Shown: piece by piece, positions 11,401 to 21,430 of the stretch | How positions within the stretch are numbered: position 1 is the first letter of the stretch | How the letters are laid out: the number at the start of each line of letters is the position of its first letter | From: CAVTJL01 sp963752325 | GTDB lineage: Bacteria; Pseudomonadota; Alphaproteobacteria; Geminicoccales; Geminicoccaceae | Assembly (NCBI GenBank): GCA_963752325.1 | Contig: CAVVXU010000020.1 | Coordinates: 310,001-374,000 of the forward strand | Reading direction: 5' to 3' | DNA length: 64,000 nucleotides | The notes under the pieces: model-generated | Seen by the model: only the letters and a program-made list of their open reading frames with translations | Database searches by the model: none | What the model was told of the DNA's origin: nothing | Translations under genes and position numbers: made by a program

Positions 11401-14400
11401 CGGGCAGGATCTCCCGCCAGCCCTTCTGGCCGATAACCGCACCGCCCGGTCGTCCGGCCGCGTGAAGGACGGCCGTGATCGGGCCCAGCGCACGCTCGAG
11501 CTCGGCGATGGCTTTTGTCAGTTGATCCCTGTCCCCGACATCGGCCTGGGCATAGGCGACCTCGGCCCCCTCCGCCCGCAGCGCATCGAGGTGCGCACGC
11601 CGCTCTGCATCGAGAGCACTCTGTCCGACGATAGCGATGCGGGCGCCGCGCGTGCGGGCGAGGTGAGCGGCAAAACGGCGACCCAGGCCTCCCAGACCGC
11701 CCGTGACGAGCCATACCCCGCCAAAGTCGCGGCCGGCCGGTTTCGCGGGAATCGTCCACGGGCGCCAGGATGCGCTTTCTCAGCCGGCCATCGCTGACTC
11801 AGGGAAAGGTCGGAGGCGTCGCCATCCAGGACCTGCCCGATGCATCGGGCAACCACGCCGGCATCGGCGCCGGGCTCGAGCCCGACGCTGCGGAACCGGA
11901 CGGACGAGCCGAGGAACGCCAGCGACGGTGCTACCGCCGCGGCACCGGCTGCCACCGGGCCACCGTCATGCAGATGAACGACCGTCACCGCGGCGCCGGC
12001 CCTGCCGACAAGCTCGCCCACGAGCGCGAAGAGCGGCGCCAGCGACGCGGAGCCCGAGCCGCCCCTCGTGCGAACCAGAACGGCCTCGGCATCGACGGCG
12101 CCCAGGCCCGCGGCACCCTCGGCCCGGCTCACCTGATGCCCGGCAGCCCTCAGCGCCTCGACGAGCCCGTCATCCTCGGCACCACCCACGACCAGGACCC
12201 GCCTGCCGCGCTTCTCTTCAGTCGCCTGCAAAGGCACCCAGGCCGGCGCCTGAAGCGACGGCAGCGTGATCTCCGCTGCGGCCACGGACTTCGATGATGG
12301 CGCCACCGCCGCGGGCTGCTCGGGCGGCGTCAGCCAGTAGGAGGTCTCCTCGAACGGATAGGTCGGCAGGGACAGCCGCCGCGCCTCGGGGAAGAGCGCA
12401 CGAAAATCGAGCTCGCCGCCGTCGAGATAGCGCTGGGCGGCCTCGGCAAGGCGAGGGTCGATCTGCCGATCGCCGGCGAGGCTGCCCGCTTCCGGCCCCG
12501 CCTCGAGATGCGCCCGCAGCTCGTCCCGGGAGCGCGCCATGATGGCGATGCGCTCGCGGAAATGGCTGCGCCCGGCGCCGAGCGTGAAAGCCACATCGTC
12601 GAGCCGGGCCTCGCCGTGACGCCCGAGCCAGGCCGCGAGATCGCGCGCACGCTGGGCAAGGGCGGTGCGCGTCGGCGCCGACAGCGTCGCCAGCACCGCC
12701 GTGGGCGGTGCCGTCCGCCGGTCCACGGCCACCGGCGCATCGGCCAGGACGAGATGACAGTTCGTGCCGGAAAAGCCGAACGAGCTGACGCCCGCGACCC
12801 GCCGCCCGTCCGCCGGCCGATCCCACGGCGTCAGCTCGGTCTGCACGAAGAAAGGTGTCTTCGCGAGCTCGAGGACCGGGTTCTCGGTCCGGAAATGCAG
12901 GCTCGGGTAGAGGACGCCCTTCTCGAAGCTCAAAAGCGTCTTCAGCAGCCCGGCGATGCCGGCCGCGTGCGCCGCATGGCCGACATTGGTCTTGACCGAG
13001 CCCAGCGCGCAGCGATGCGGCGCGGTGCGCTCTGCCGCGAAGGCGCGCGTCAGCCCCTCCACCTCGATCGGGTCGCCCAGCCGGGTGCCGGTGCCGTGCG
13101 TCTCCACATAGGAGACCTCATTGGGCCTGACGCCGGCATGGCCCTGAGCGCGGCGGATCACCTCGGCCTGCGACAGCGGGCTCGGCGCCGTGATCCCGCT
13201 CGTCCTGCCGTCCTGGTTCACGGCGCTGCCGACGATCGTCGCGATCACATGGTCGCCGTCGGCCAGCGCCTGCGACAGCGGCTTCAGGAGGACGGCACCG
13301 GCACCCTCGCCCGGGACAAACCCGTCGGCCTCGGCGTCGAAGGTGGCGCAGCGCCCGCGCGGCGACAGCATGCCGGCGCTGGCGGCCGCCACGTTGAAGC
13401 CCAGCGTCGTGCTGAGAAAGACGCCGCCGGCCAGCGCCATGCGGCATTCGCCCGTGCGCAGGCTCTGGCAGGCGAGATGGACCGCCACCAGCGAGGAGGA
13501 GCAGGCGGTGTCGACCGCGATCGCCGGCCCCCTCAGGTTCAGGACGTAGGCGATCCTGCCGGCGAGCACGGAGGCGGCGTTGCCGGTGAAGGCGTTGCTG
13601 TCGGGAACGATCCCCAGCTCCGCCATGCGGTGCGTGTAGTCGCCGCCATGGCAGCCGACGAAGACGCCGCAGTCCGCACCATCGAGCGCCACGTCGCCAT
13701 AGCCCGCATCCTCGAGCGCCTTCCACGCCTCGGTGAGGAAGATGCGATGCTGCGGGTCGGTCAGCTCGGCCTCGCGTCCCGAGATCCTGAAAAAAAGCGG
13801 ATCGAAAAGATCGATCCGCGGCAGCGCCCCGGCCGAGCGCAGATAGGGTGCTGCCGAGCGCAGATGCTCCGGCGGATTGTCGAGATCGAGGTCGAAGCGG
13901 GCGGAAAGGTCGCCGATGCCGCTCCTGCCCTCGGCCAGCATCGCCGCGAAGGCCTCGAGATCGCCGGCGCTGGCGAAGCGGCCCGGCCATGCCGATGACC
14001 GCGATCGGCTCGTCCGTCGGACGCGCGGCCGGCGCACACCGCGGTTGCCGTTCCAGCTGTCCGGTGCCGGCGGCACCTCGGCCGCTTCGACGCCGAGATC
14101 GGCGCTCAGGTGACGCGCGAGGTCGGCCACCGTCGGCCGGGCGAAGACGATGGTGGGCTTGAGATCGAGACCGAACCGGGCGTTGACGCGGGAGACGAAG
14201 CCGACGCCCAGAATCGAATCGACGCCATAGTCCATGAACCGGCCGCGCCGGTCGATCGCCGCCGGAGCGATCCCCAGCACCACCGCCAACTCCTCCGCGA
14301 GCATCGCCTCGAGATCCCGGCCCTGGCCTGCCGGCGACGAGGCCGAGCGCGGCAGCGGCGCGGGCGGCCAGCCCTGGCGCGGGCCCACCGCGACGGGCTC

Positions 14401-17386
14401 GACGCGGCGCTCGTCACGCCTCGCGACGAGCACCGCCTGGCCCATCGACGCCTCCTCGCCCTGGCCCGGCAGGCCCAGCGCCGTGAGCTCGGGAAAGCCC
14501 GCCGCGGCCGAGCGCCTCGCGCCAGCGGCCCACGTCGAGAAGTGGCGCGCCCGGCAAGCCGCGCGTGGCGGCATCCTCGAAGGCCCACCATCCGTCGGTG
14601 AGGCCGAAGGTGAGCGTTGCGAAGTCCTGGACCGCGGTGACCTCGTTGAGGACGAGGGCGCCGCCGGGCGCCAGGAGCCGCCAGAGATGGCCCAGCGTCG
14701 CCTCGAGATCCGGCGTCGCGTGCAGGACGTTGGAGGCGACGATCAGGCTGCAGCTGCCGGTCGCCAACGCCCTGCGGCTCGCCCGGCCGCGCTGACGTCG
14801 AGGATCAGCGGCTCGATGCGCTGGCCGAACCGCTCGTGGCCGTGCTGCAGAAAGCCCAGCGAGAGGTCGCTGTAGAGATAGGCCGGCCGCGGCTCGAGGC
14901 CCGCCAGCGCTTCCAGAATGCCGCCGGTGGCGCCACCCGTGCCGGCGCCGACCTCGAGGATCGTTCGGCTTCCCGCCCGACCCGGCAGCGACCAGCGCCC
15001 GCACCGAGCGCGCCATCAGCGCGTTGAAATGCTCCGCCAGGGGGTTGTGGGCATAGATCGCCTCGACGAGGTCGAGCCGGCCGTCGGGAAAGAGAATGAG
15101 TGGTGCCCGCGACCTCGCCGCGCAGCACCTGGGGCAGGCCCGCCGTCGTGCGCAGCAGCAGGTCGAGGAAGGGCGCGAGTGCCGGCTCGGCGCGGCCAGC
15201 GCCGCCGCCTCCTGCTCCAGCCGCGAGCGCGCCTCGGGAGCTTCCGGGCCCAGGCGAACGACGTCGCCTTCGAGCCGGAACCGGCCTTCCCGAGCCAGGA
15301 TGTCGAGGACGGCATCCCAAAGGCCCATCCTGTCCGCGACGACGCCGAAGCGTCGCGCTAGGCCGGCGCGGGTGTGGACGCGCCGATCGGTCCGGCCCAG
15401 TCCGGCCTCGAACAGCGCGGCCGCAGCCAGCCGCCGCCCCAGCGCCTCGACCCGGCCGAAGCCCTCCCCGTGCCCCGCGAAGACCGTGGAAGGCTCGGCC
15501 TCGAGAAGGCTCTCCCGCAAGGTCGCGAGCGTCTCCTCGGGCCTCGCGCTCTCAGCCCGCACCAGCCCCGGCGGAAGGCAGGGCACGCGCTCGAAGGGAT
15601 AGGTGGGAAGCGAGACACGCCGTCCCCTCAGCGGCTCCAACTCGACCTTTCCCTGCTCGATCCAGCGGGTCGCCATGGCCGAGGCAGGCGAGCCGTCCTG
15701 CACCGGCGGGAGCGCCGCCCCCGAGGCGATGGCGCCAAGCCCCGCGATCGCCGTCGGCCGGTCGGCGGCCACGATGGCCGCGCGATGCTCGAACGGCGTG
15801 GCCCTGCAGGCGAGCGAGAATGCCACATCCTCAAGTAGCAGCCCGGACCGCTCGGCCAGAGCGCGCGCCAGTGCCTCGGCCTCGCGCTGCAGCGCGCCAG
15901 AGGACTTGGCCGCGAGAAGCAGCGCATAGGCGCCGGTCCCCTTCGGCTCACGGGCCGGCGCAGTCGGCGCCTCTGCCAGCACGAGATGGGCGTTCGTCCC
16001 GGAGAAACCGAAAGAGCTCACCACCGCCACGCGCGGCCCGCCCTCGGGCGGCACCCACGCCGAAGCCCGCGTCGGCACGTGGAACGGCGTCTTTTCCAGC
16101 GCCAGTCGCGGATTGGGCTCTTCGAAATCCGGCGCTCCCGGGATCGTGCCCGCCCGCAGCATCAAGAGCAGCTTGAGCACACCAGCGATGCCGGCCGCCG
16201 TCAGCGCATGGCCGAGATTGGTTTTCACCGAGCCGATCGGGCAGCGCCCGGCCGGCACCGCGCCGAAGCTTTCTGTCAGTGCCTCGACCTCGATGGGATC
16301 GCCCAGCGGCGTGCCGGTGCCGTGCGCCTCGACATAGCCGATCGCGCGTGGATCGATACCGAACCGGTCGTAGACCGCACGCTCCAGCTCGGCCTGGGCG
16401 GGCGCGCTGGGCGCCGTGATGCCGTTCGTCCGGCCATCCTGGTTCGTTCCGCTGCCCAGGATCACGCCGCGGATAGAATCACGGTCACGCTGCGCATCGC
16501 TCAGGCGCTTCAGCACGATGGCGCCGGCACCCTCGCCGCAGACAAAACCGTCGGCGCGGGCATCGAAGCTGTGGCACCGCCCCGAGGGGGAGAGCATCCC
16601 TGCCTCGGTCATCGAGGCGGCGAAGCGGCCGGTGTTGATCACGCACACCCCGCCGGCCAGAGCCATGTCGCACTCGCCCCGGCGCAAGCTCTCGCAGGCG
16701 AGGTGGACGGCCACCAGCGAGGAGGAGCAGGCGGTGTCGAGGGCCATCGCCGGGCCCTTGAGATTCAGATGATAGGCGATGCGCGCCGCCAGGATCGAGG
16801 CGACGTTGCCCATCAGCGCCAGCGGCGAGGCGACCGCACCGGCGGCATCCAGGAGCCGGCTGTAGTCGCCGGCGCCCGCCCCGACGAACACGCCGCACCG
16901 CGTCCCGGCGAGAAGCGTCTCGCCATAGGCCGCATCCTCGAACGCCTCATAGGCGACCTCGAGGAACAGGCGCTGCTGCGGATCCATCAGCGCCGCCTCG
17001 GTCGGCGAGATGCGAAAGAAAAAAGGGTCGAAGGCGCTCACCATCGCGGGCTCGAGGAAGCCACCCTGCACCATGCAGTCGGTGTCGCTCCAGCGGCCCT
17101 GCGGCAGGGGACGGATGCTGCTCCTGCCGGCCTCGATCATCGCCCAGAATGAATCGAGATTGGCGCAGTCGCCGAACCGGCCGGCCATTCCGATGACGGC
17201 GATCGGCTCGTCGCGCTCCCCTCCCGCGGCCTCGGCGCCGAGGAGATCCGCAGCACCCCGATCCAGATCGAAGCGATCGACGTCCGTCTCGAGCTTTCGG
17301 ACCAGAGCCAGCGCCTGGTCGGCGGACAGCGAGCCGTTGGCCACCATCGCGAACAGCGCCGCCTTGAAGGTACCCTGCCGGCTCAT
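1..17386 (-). CDS. Giant trans-AT type I polyketide synthase (partial, frameshifted)
   Basis: Multimodular PKS starting at ATG 17386 and running off the left edge. Five KS domains are visible; none is followed by an acyltransferase domain. KS domains instead lead into the post-KS linker typical of AT-less synthases (LPTYPFE-like ends near 15590, 12360 and 780). ACP-to-KS joins are continuous at every module boundary, so this reads as one polypeptide of more than 5,700 residues rather than several genes. An N-terminal segment of about 60 residues precedes KS1 and could be a docking region; no loading module is seen. The reading frame breaks at many places (for example near 15190, 15110, 14970, 14770, 14540, 13980, 11700-10950, 10450, 8900, 6570, 1700 and 1280), mostly +1 shifts, while domain order and active sites survive. 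Malonyl units would need an AT encoded elsewhere. Family assignment is firm; integrity of the gene is uncertain. Confidence 0.9.
2506..7828 (-). other. PKS module 4: KS - DH - KR - C-methyltransferase - ACP
   Basis: KS4 (7828 to about 6577) has Cys at 7321 (DTACSSSL), His in EAHGTGT and His in KTNIGH. After a frame break near 6570, one long uninterrupted frame holds the rest. The dehydratase is at 6108-5326, with catalytic His in HRVQGVPVLP (matches HxxxGxxxxP) and Asp in LDSALQ. The ketoreductase is at 5298-3993, with loop GGAGGLG and Lys, Ser and Tyr in RPKTHG, FSSANAF and QANYAAG. The C-methyltransferase is at 3828-2836, with SAM motif LEIGAGTGATT. ACP6 is at 2724-2506 (YGVDSLVA). All catalytic residues I could check are present. 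Predicted output is an alpha-methyl alpha,beta-unsaturated thioester. Confidence 0.88.
7907..10579 (-). other. PKS module 3: KS - ACP - two serine-less ACP-like domains
   Basis: KS3 (about 10579-9312) has Cys 10095 in DTACSSG, His in EAHGTGT and His in KANIGH. No reductive domain follows; a linker leads straight to three carrier-protein-like domains. ACP3 (8716-8486) has the normal LGLDSILA motif with Ser at 8611. The second fold (8446-8207) reads LGVSPEIA at the same place, putting Pro where the modified Ser should be. The third (8110-7907) reads LGLDIVLA, with Ile instead of Ser. All three lie in one unbroken reading frame, so the substitutions are not caused by a frameshift. The last two cannot carry a phosphopantetheine arm and may be structural or interaction domains. 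Confidence 0.8.
10690..14000 (-). other. PKS module 2: KS - KR - ACP
   Basis: KS2 occupies about 14000-12740 with Cys in DTACSSSL, His in ETHGTGT and His in KTNVGH. The linker ends in LPTYPFEE. The ketoreductase runs about 12207-10950: a structural subdomain, then an NADPH loop TGGLGGLG near 11690 and a catalytic Ser/Tyr pair in FSSLAAE and DYAVANA near 11340-11270. The KR is cut by several frameshifts, so its translation must be pieced together. ACP2 is at about 10924-10690 with Ser in FGFDSIGL. Predicted output is a beta-hydroxy intermediate. Confidence 0.82.
14095..17206 (-). other. PKS module 1: KS - C-methyltransferase - ACP
   Basis: KS1 spans about 17206-15964. Counting from ATG 17386, the active-site Cys is residue 220 (DTACSSSL), and the two catalytic His are 355 (EAHGTGT) and 393 (KTNLGH), so it should be condensation-competent. 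A linker ending LPTYPFER (about 15590) follows, then a SAM-dependent C-methyltransferase at about 15430-14520. Its SAM loop (LEVGAGTGG-like) and ISP-like segment are split over three frames near 15190-14770, but the downstream part (ASNVLHAT, LTDGWWAFED) reads cleanly. ACP1 lies near 14319-14095 with the phosphopantetheine Ser in YGVDSILG. Predicted output is an alpha-methyl beta-keto intermediate. Confidence 0.85.
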
Positions 17387-17562
17387 CCTGCCAATCCCTT
17401 CGCCTTGCTGGGGATCGGATCCTTATTCGGCCTTTTTAGAGGCTAGCTCTCGCCGGGGCCAGCGCTCCATCGGGCCCGCGCCCGTCATGTCGATCTCTCG
17501 GGAGACATCAGGCGGGCCGGGTACTAAGGAGCGGTCACTGTCAGCACAGGGGGGCCGAGCGA

Positions 17563-18693
17563 ATGAGTCTGCCTATCGAGAGCCGGCTGGACGCCGTGAT
17601 CGACGGCGCGCTCGCGGAACGCCGCGTCGTCGGCGCCGTCGTGCTCGTGGCACGGAATGGCGAGCCGGCTTATCGCCGCGCCGCCGGCCTCGCGGATCGC
17701 GAGACCGGTGTGGCAATGCGCGAGGACGTGATCTTCCGTCTCGCCTCGATCACCAAGCCCATCGTGACGGCAGCGGCAATGCGCCTCGTCGAGCGGGGCG
17801 TGATCGCGCTCGACGAGGCCGTGACGCGCCATCTTCCGTCCTTCCAGCCGGCGCTGCCGGACGGCACGCAACCTGCGATCACGCTGGCCCAGCTCATGAC
17901 CCACAGCTCGGGGATCGGCTACCGATTCTGGGAGCCCGCCGAGAGCGCCTACCATCGCCTGAACGTCTCGGACGGGCTGGACCAACCGGGACTGTCGCTC
18001 GCCGAGAATCTCGGCCGGCTGGCGCAAGCGCCGCTGCTCTTCGCACCGGGCACGGCCTGGCGCTACTCGCTCGGCATCGACGTGCTGGGCGGCGTGATGG
18101 AGGCGGTCACGAAGAGGCCGCTGCCCGACATCGTGCGGGACGAGGTCATGGCCCCGCTGGGGCTCGCCGATACGGACTTCGGCGTCGTCGATCGGACCCG
18201 GCTGGCCGCGGCCTATGCCGATGGCCCGGACGCGCCGGTGCGCATGGAGGGCACGACGACGCTGACGATGGACGAGGGCGTCCTGCGCTTCACCCCGGAC
18301 CGCATCTTCGATCCCGCATCCTACCCCTCCGGGGGCGGCGGCATGGCCGGGACGGCCGGCGACGTGCTCACCTTCCTCGAGGCGATCCGCAAGGGCGGCG
18401 CGCCCATTCTCAAAGAAGAGACCGTAGCCTCGATGATGCGCGATCAGGTCGGCACCCAGGCCGAGACGCAGGGCCCCGGCTGGGGTTTTGGCTATGGCTG
18501 GGCTGTGCTGGACGATCCGGCGCTGGCCTCGACGCCGCAGTCCAAGGGCACGCTGCAATGGGGCGGCGCCTACGGCCACAGCTGGTTCGTCGACCCGGCC
18601 CGCGAGCTCTCCGTCGTCGCCTTCACCAACACGACCGTCGAGGGCGTGAACGGCCACTTCGTCACCGACATCCGGGACGCCGTCTACGGCTGA
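17563..18693 (+). CDS. Serine beta-lactamase / esterase-family hydrolase
   Basis: A 376-residue protein of the class C beta-lactamase / penicillin-binding-protein-like serine hydrolase superfamily. The Ser-x-x-Lys motif is SITK near residue 64, inside the typical context FRLASITKPIV. A Tyr motif (YSLG, about residue 167) and a C-terminal HSW in place of the KTG box are visible, as in EstB-like esterases and alkaline D-peptidases. There is no clear signal peptide, so it is probably cytoplasmic. ATG 17563 is preceded by a G-rich stretch that could serve as a ribosome site. It is divergent from the PKS with 176 bp between them. It could be a PKS-associated hydrolase or an unrelated neighbour; substrate cannot be told from sequence. 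Confidence 0.82.
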   Translation: MSLPIESRLDAVIDGALAERRVVGAVVLVARNGEPAYRRAAGLADRETGVAMREDVIFRLASITKPIVTAAAMRLVERGVIALDEAVTRHLPSFQPALPDGTQPAITLAQLMTHSSGIGYRFWEPAESAYHRLNVSDGLDQPGLSLAENLGRLAQAPLLFAPGTAWRYSLGIDVLGGVMEAVTKRPLPDIVRDEVMAPLGLADTDFGVVDRTRLAAAYADGPDAPVRMEGTTTLTMDEGVLRFTPDRIFDPASYPSGGGGMAGTAGDVLTFLEAIRKGGAPILKEETVASMMRDQVGTQAETQGPGWGFGYGWAVLDDPALASTPQSKGTLQWGGAYGHSWFVDPARELSVVAFTNTTVEGVNGHFVTDIRDAVYG

Positions 18694-18779
18694 GGCCGGC
18701 GGGACCCGGCGCCAGGCGACCGGCCCAGGCATGGCGACGAGCCGGACGCCGCCAGGCTTCGGGCAGGTGGTCGTCCGAC

Positions 18780-18798
18780 CGGCCCGGCAGCCGGGCCG
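18780..18798. terminator. GC hairpin between convergent genes
   Basis: Perfect 8-bp stem (CGGCCCGG / CCGGGCCG) with a 3-nt loop, in the 119-bp gap between the convergent hydrolase and egtD. There is no T-tract, so it is only a possible bidirectional terminator. Confidence 0.35.
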
Positions 18799-18812
18799 AT
18801 GCGGACGGTATC

Positions 18813-19799
18813 TCAGGGTGCGGCCGGCTCGGGCGCGGCCTGGGCGAGGATCATAGCGAACAGCATCTGCGGATCGGTCCACTCGGCGATCGGTGACCAG
18901 CCAGCGGCGCGCAGCAGCAGGGTCGCGTCGCGGTGGCCGTATTTATGGCTGTTCTCCGTGTGGATGGTCTCGCCCGCCGCCATCGCGAAGCCCGCGCCCG
19001 CAACCGAGAAGGAGACCTTCCTGCTCGCCTCGAGATGCATCTCGATCCGAGCGGCATCTTCGTTCCAACACACGACGTGACGGAAGGCGTCGACCGGGAT
19101 GTCGCCGCCCAGCTCGCGGTTGAGGCGGTGGAGAAGGTTGAGGTTGAACCGCGCCGTGACACCCTGCGCATCGTCGTAGGCGGGGAGCAGCATTTCCTTG
19201 CCTTTGATCTGATCGATGCCGATCAGAAGCTGCGCGCCGCCGCCCAGCGTCGTCGCCATGGCGCGGAGCAGGTCGACCGCGGCAGCGGCGCCCATGTTGC
19301 CGATCGTCGAGCCCGGGAAGAACCCGAGCCGTGGTGCCCTGCCGGCTTCCCTGGGCAGGACAAGCGGCTCGAGGAAGTCGGCCTCGACGGGATGGACGGG
19401 GAGGCGGGGAAAGGTCCGTGCAAGGGCGGCGGCGCTGTCGCGCAGGAACGCGCCCGATATGTCGATGGGCACATAGGCGGACGGTGCGACAGCACCAAGC
19501 AGCAGCGGGGTCTTCGTCGACGAGCCCGACCCGAACTCGACCACCACCCGGCCGGGCCCGGTGCGCTCGGCTATCTGGCCCGCCGCCTCCGCCAGGATGC
19601 TGCGCTCGGCGCGGGTGGGGTAGTATTCGGGCAGCGTCGTGATCGCCTCGAACAACTCCGAGCCACGGCGATCGTAGAGCCAGCGCGCCGGTATCGCCTT
19701 GGGCGAGGCACCGAGGCCGGCCAGCACGTCGGCCCGGAATGCCGGATCGACCGCGCTGGAGACGTCCTTCGGGGCGACCCTGTCGAGATCGAGAAGCAT
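18813..19799 (-). CDS. egtD: L-histidine N(alpha)-methyltransferase (ergothioneine)
   Basis: EgtD trimethylates histidine to hercynine with SAM, the first step of ergothioneine synthesis. The 328-residue reading from ATG 19799 matches the family size. It shows the EgtD SAM-binding segment VVEFGSGSSTKT, the YDRRGSELFE N-terminal block, and the FFPGSTIGN and FNLNLLHRLN blocks. ATG 19799 was chosen over an upstream in-frame ATG because the family begins there and because it lies 2 nt after the egtB stop codon (19802-19804), as expected in an egtB-egtD operon. The C-terminus (SHKYGH, then a hydrophobic helix) is complete. No frameshift. Confidence 0.95.
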   Translation of the reverse strand: MLLDLDRVAPKDVSSAVDPAFRADVLAGLGASPKAIPARWLYDRRGSELFEAITTLPEYYPTRAERSILAEAAGQIAERTGPGRVVVEFGSGSSTKTPLLLGAVAPSAYVPIDISGAFLRDSAAALARTFPRLPVHPVEADFLEPLVLPREAGRAPRLGFFPGSTIGNMGAAAAVDLLRAMATTLGGGAQLLIGIDQIKGKEMLLPAYDDAQGVTARFNLNLLHRLNRELGGDIPVDAFRHVVCWNEDAARIEMHLEASRKVSFSVAGAGFAMAAGETIHTENSHKYGHRDATLLLRAAGWSPIAEWTDPQMLFAMILAQAAPEPAAP

Positions 19800-19801
19800 C
19801 G

Positions 19802-21085
19802 TCAAAGATCCTTTGCCAGCCGCACGCCGGTGACCTGCCAGCGCTGGTGGGGATAGAAGAAGTTGCGGTAGCTGGCCCGCGCATGACCGCGCGGCGTGGC
19901 GCAGCTCCCGCCCCTGAGCACGAACTGTCCCGACATGAACTTGCCGTTGTACTCGCCGATCGTCCCTTCGGCGGCGCGGAAGCCCGGGTAGGCGAGGTAG
20001 GCCGACCCCGTCCACTCCCAGACGTCACCGAACATCTGGCGAAGCGGGCCGGCGCCCTGCGCCGGCATCGGCCGGACGGCGACGGCCTGGTCGAGGAAGT
20101 TGCCCGCCGTCGGATCCAATCCCGCCGCAGCGCTCTCCCACTCCGCCTCGATCGGAAGGCGCGCTCCGGCCCAGCGGGCAAAGGCATCGGCCTCGTAGTA
20201 GCTCACATGGCGCGCCGGTGCTGCGAGGTCGATCGGGCCCAGCCCGTCGAGCCCGAGCTGCTGCGACCAGGCGCCGGCCTCGTCGCGACGCCAGTAGGCG
20301 GGCGCCACGATGCCGTTGTCGCGGACCCAGGCCCAGCCGTCCGAGAGCCACAGTGCCGGGGTGGCGTAGCCGCCGTCCGCGATGAAGGCCTGCCATTCGG
20401 CGTTGGTGACCAGTCGGTCGGCCAGCGCATGGGGCTGCAACCAGACGGTGTGGCGCGGTCCCTCGCAGTCGAATGCGAAGCCCTTGCCGTCATGCCCGAT
20501 CTCGACGGCGCCGGTGCCCCCCTCGACCCAGCGCAGGACATCGGGTGCCGCGCTCGGCCGATGCGGCAGGGCAGGATAGGCCGCGGGACACAGCGGGTTC
20601 TGGGCAAGGAGATGGAGGAGATCGGTGAGGAGCAGCTCCTGATGCTGCTCCTCGTGATGGCATCCGAGCTCGACGACCGCGCGTGCCGCTGGCGGGAGAT
20701 CGTCGATCACAGCTTCCACGGCCTCGTCCACCGCGGCGCGATAGGCGCGCACCTCGTCCAGCGAGGGGCGCGTGATCAGCCCGCGCGATGGCCGGGCGAT
20801 GCGTGCGCCCTCGGCTTCATAGTAGCTGTTGAAGAGAAAGGCCCAGCGCGGATCGAACGGCGCATAGCCGGGCACATGGTCGCGCAGCACGAAGGTCTCG
20901 AAGAACCAGGTGGTGTGGGCGAGGTGCCATTTCGCGGGCGATGCGTCGGGCATCGACTGCGCCGACGCATCGGCGTCCGAGAGAGGGGCGGCGAGATCGA
21001 GCGTCAGCCCGCGCACGAGCGCATAGCGCTGTCGCAGGCCTGACGTCTCCTCGCCGGTCGTGGCCATCTGCTGTGCTGTCGGCAT
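19802..21085 (-). CDS. egtB: Hercynine oxygenase EgtB (ergothioneine synthesis)
   Basis: EgtB is the non-haem iron sulfoxide synthase that joins hercynine to a thiol donor. The N-terminal DinB-like domain carries the three iron-binding His in WHLAHTTWFFE and HHEEQHQELL. The C-terminal formylglycine-generating-enzyme-like domain has the usual blocks (RLPIEAEWE, GDVWEWT, VLRGGSCAT, RNFFYP). About 427 residues from ATG 21085, which follows a GGGAAAG-like site; the open frame extends upstream to 21349 but that part looks non-coding. It is the first gene of a tight egtB-egtD pair. The other genes (egtA, egtC, egtE) are not in the window, as is common in proteobacteria. Confidence 0.95.
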   Translation of the reverse strand: MPTAQQMATTGEETSGLRQRYALVRGLTLDLAAPLSDADASAQSMPDASPAKWHLAHTTWFFETFVLRDHVPGYAPFDPRWAFLFNSYYEAEGARIARPSRGLITRPSLDEVRAYRAAVDEAVEAVIDDLPPAARAVVELGCHHEEQHQELLLTDLLHLLAQNPLCPAAYPALPHRPSAAPDVLRWVEGGTGAVEIGHDGKGFAFDCEGPRHTVWLQPHALADRLVTNAEWQAFIADGGYATPALWLSDGWAWVRDNGIVAPAYWRRDEAGAWSQQLGLDGLGPIDLAAPARHVSYYEADAFARWAGARLPIEAEWESAAAGLDPTAGNFLDQAVAVRPMPAQGAGPLRQMFGDVWEWTGSAYLAYPGFRAAEGTIGEYNGKFMSGQFVLRGGSCATPRGHARASYRNFFYPHQRWQVTGVRLAKDL

Positions 21086-21226
21086 GGGAGCTTTCCCGGT
21101 GAGCTGGAAGTCAGGGGGCTCTGGCTGTCGGACCAACCGGCTTCTTGATCCCGTTCGATGGCACCGTCGCCGATGGGAGGTGCCGGTCTCTCGGCATCTG
21201 GGAGGCACGAGCCGAATGTCGACCCT

Positions 21227-21283
21227 GAGCAGGGGGAACGGCAGCGCGCCACGGCCCTTGGGGACGGACGAAGCCCCCTGCTC
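21227..21283. repeat. 10-bp inverted repeat upstream of egtB
   Basis: Perfect arms GAGCAGGGGG (21227-21236) and CCCCCTGCTC (21274-21283) with a 37-nt spacer, about 150 bp upstream of the egtB start. It could be an operator or a fold in the leader; nothing more is visible. The rest of 21086-21430 holds no recognisable gene. Confidence 0.3.
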
Positions 21284-21430
21284 GACCGGCGACGGCCAGA
21301 ATCGGTGTGGCGCAGCTACCTCGCCACCGCGCCGACCTCGAGCCGGCACCTGTCGGGATCAACCCCGAACGCTCGGCCGAGTTCCTCGTGTGGCTCGTCG
21401 CCCAGGCCGTGAGCGTGACGGGCACAACGC

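Noticed and set aside
1..17386. Calling the PKS a pseudogene
   Set aside because: Breaks are mostly single +1 insertions while catalytic residues and domain order are conserved, and the same breaks hit essential genes elsewhere in the window.
21300..21430. Short plus-strand frame before the SDR remnant as a gene
   Set aside because: No recognisable family, no ribosome site, and it does not continue in frame into the SDR blocks.
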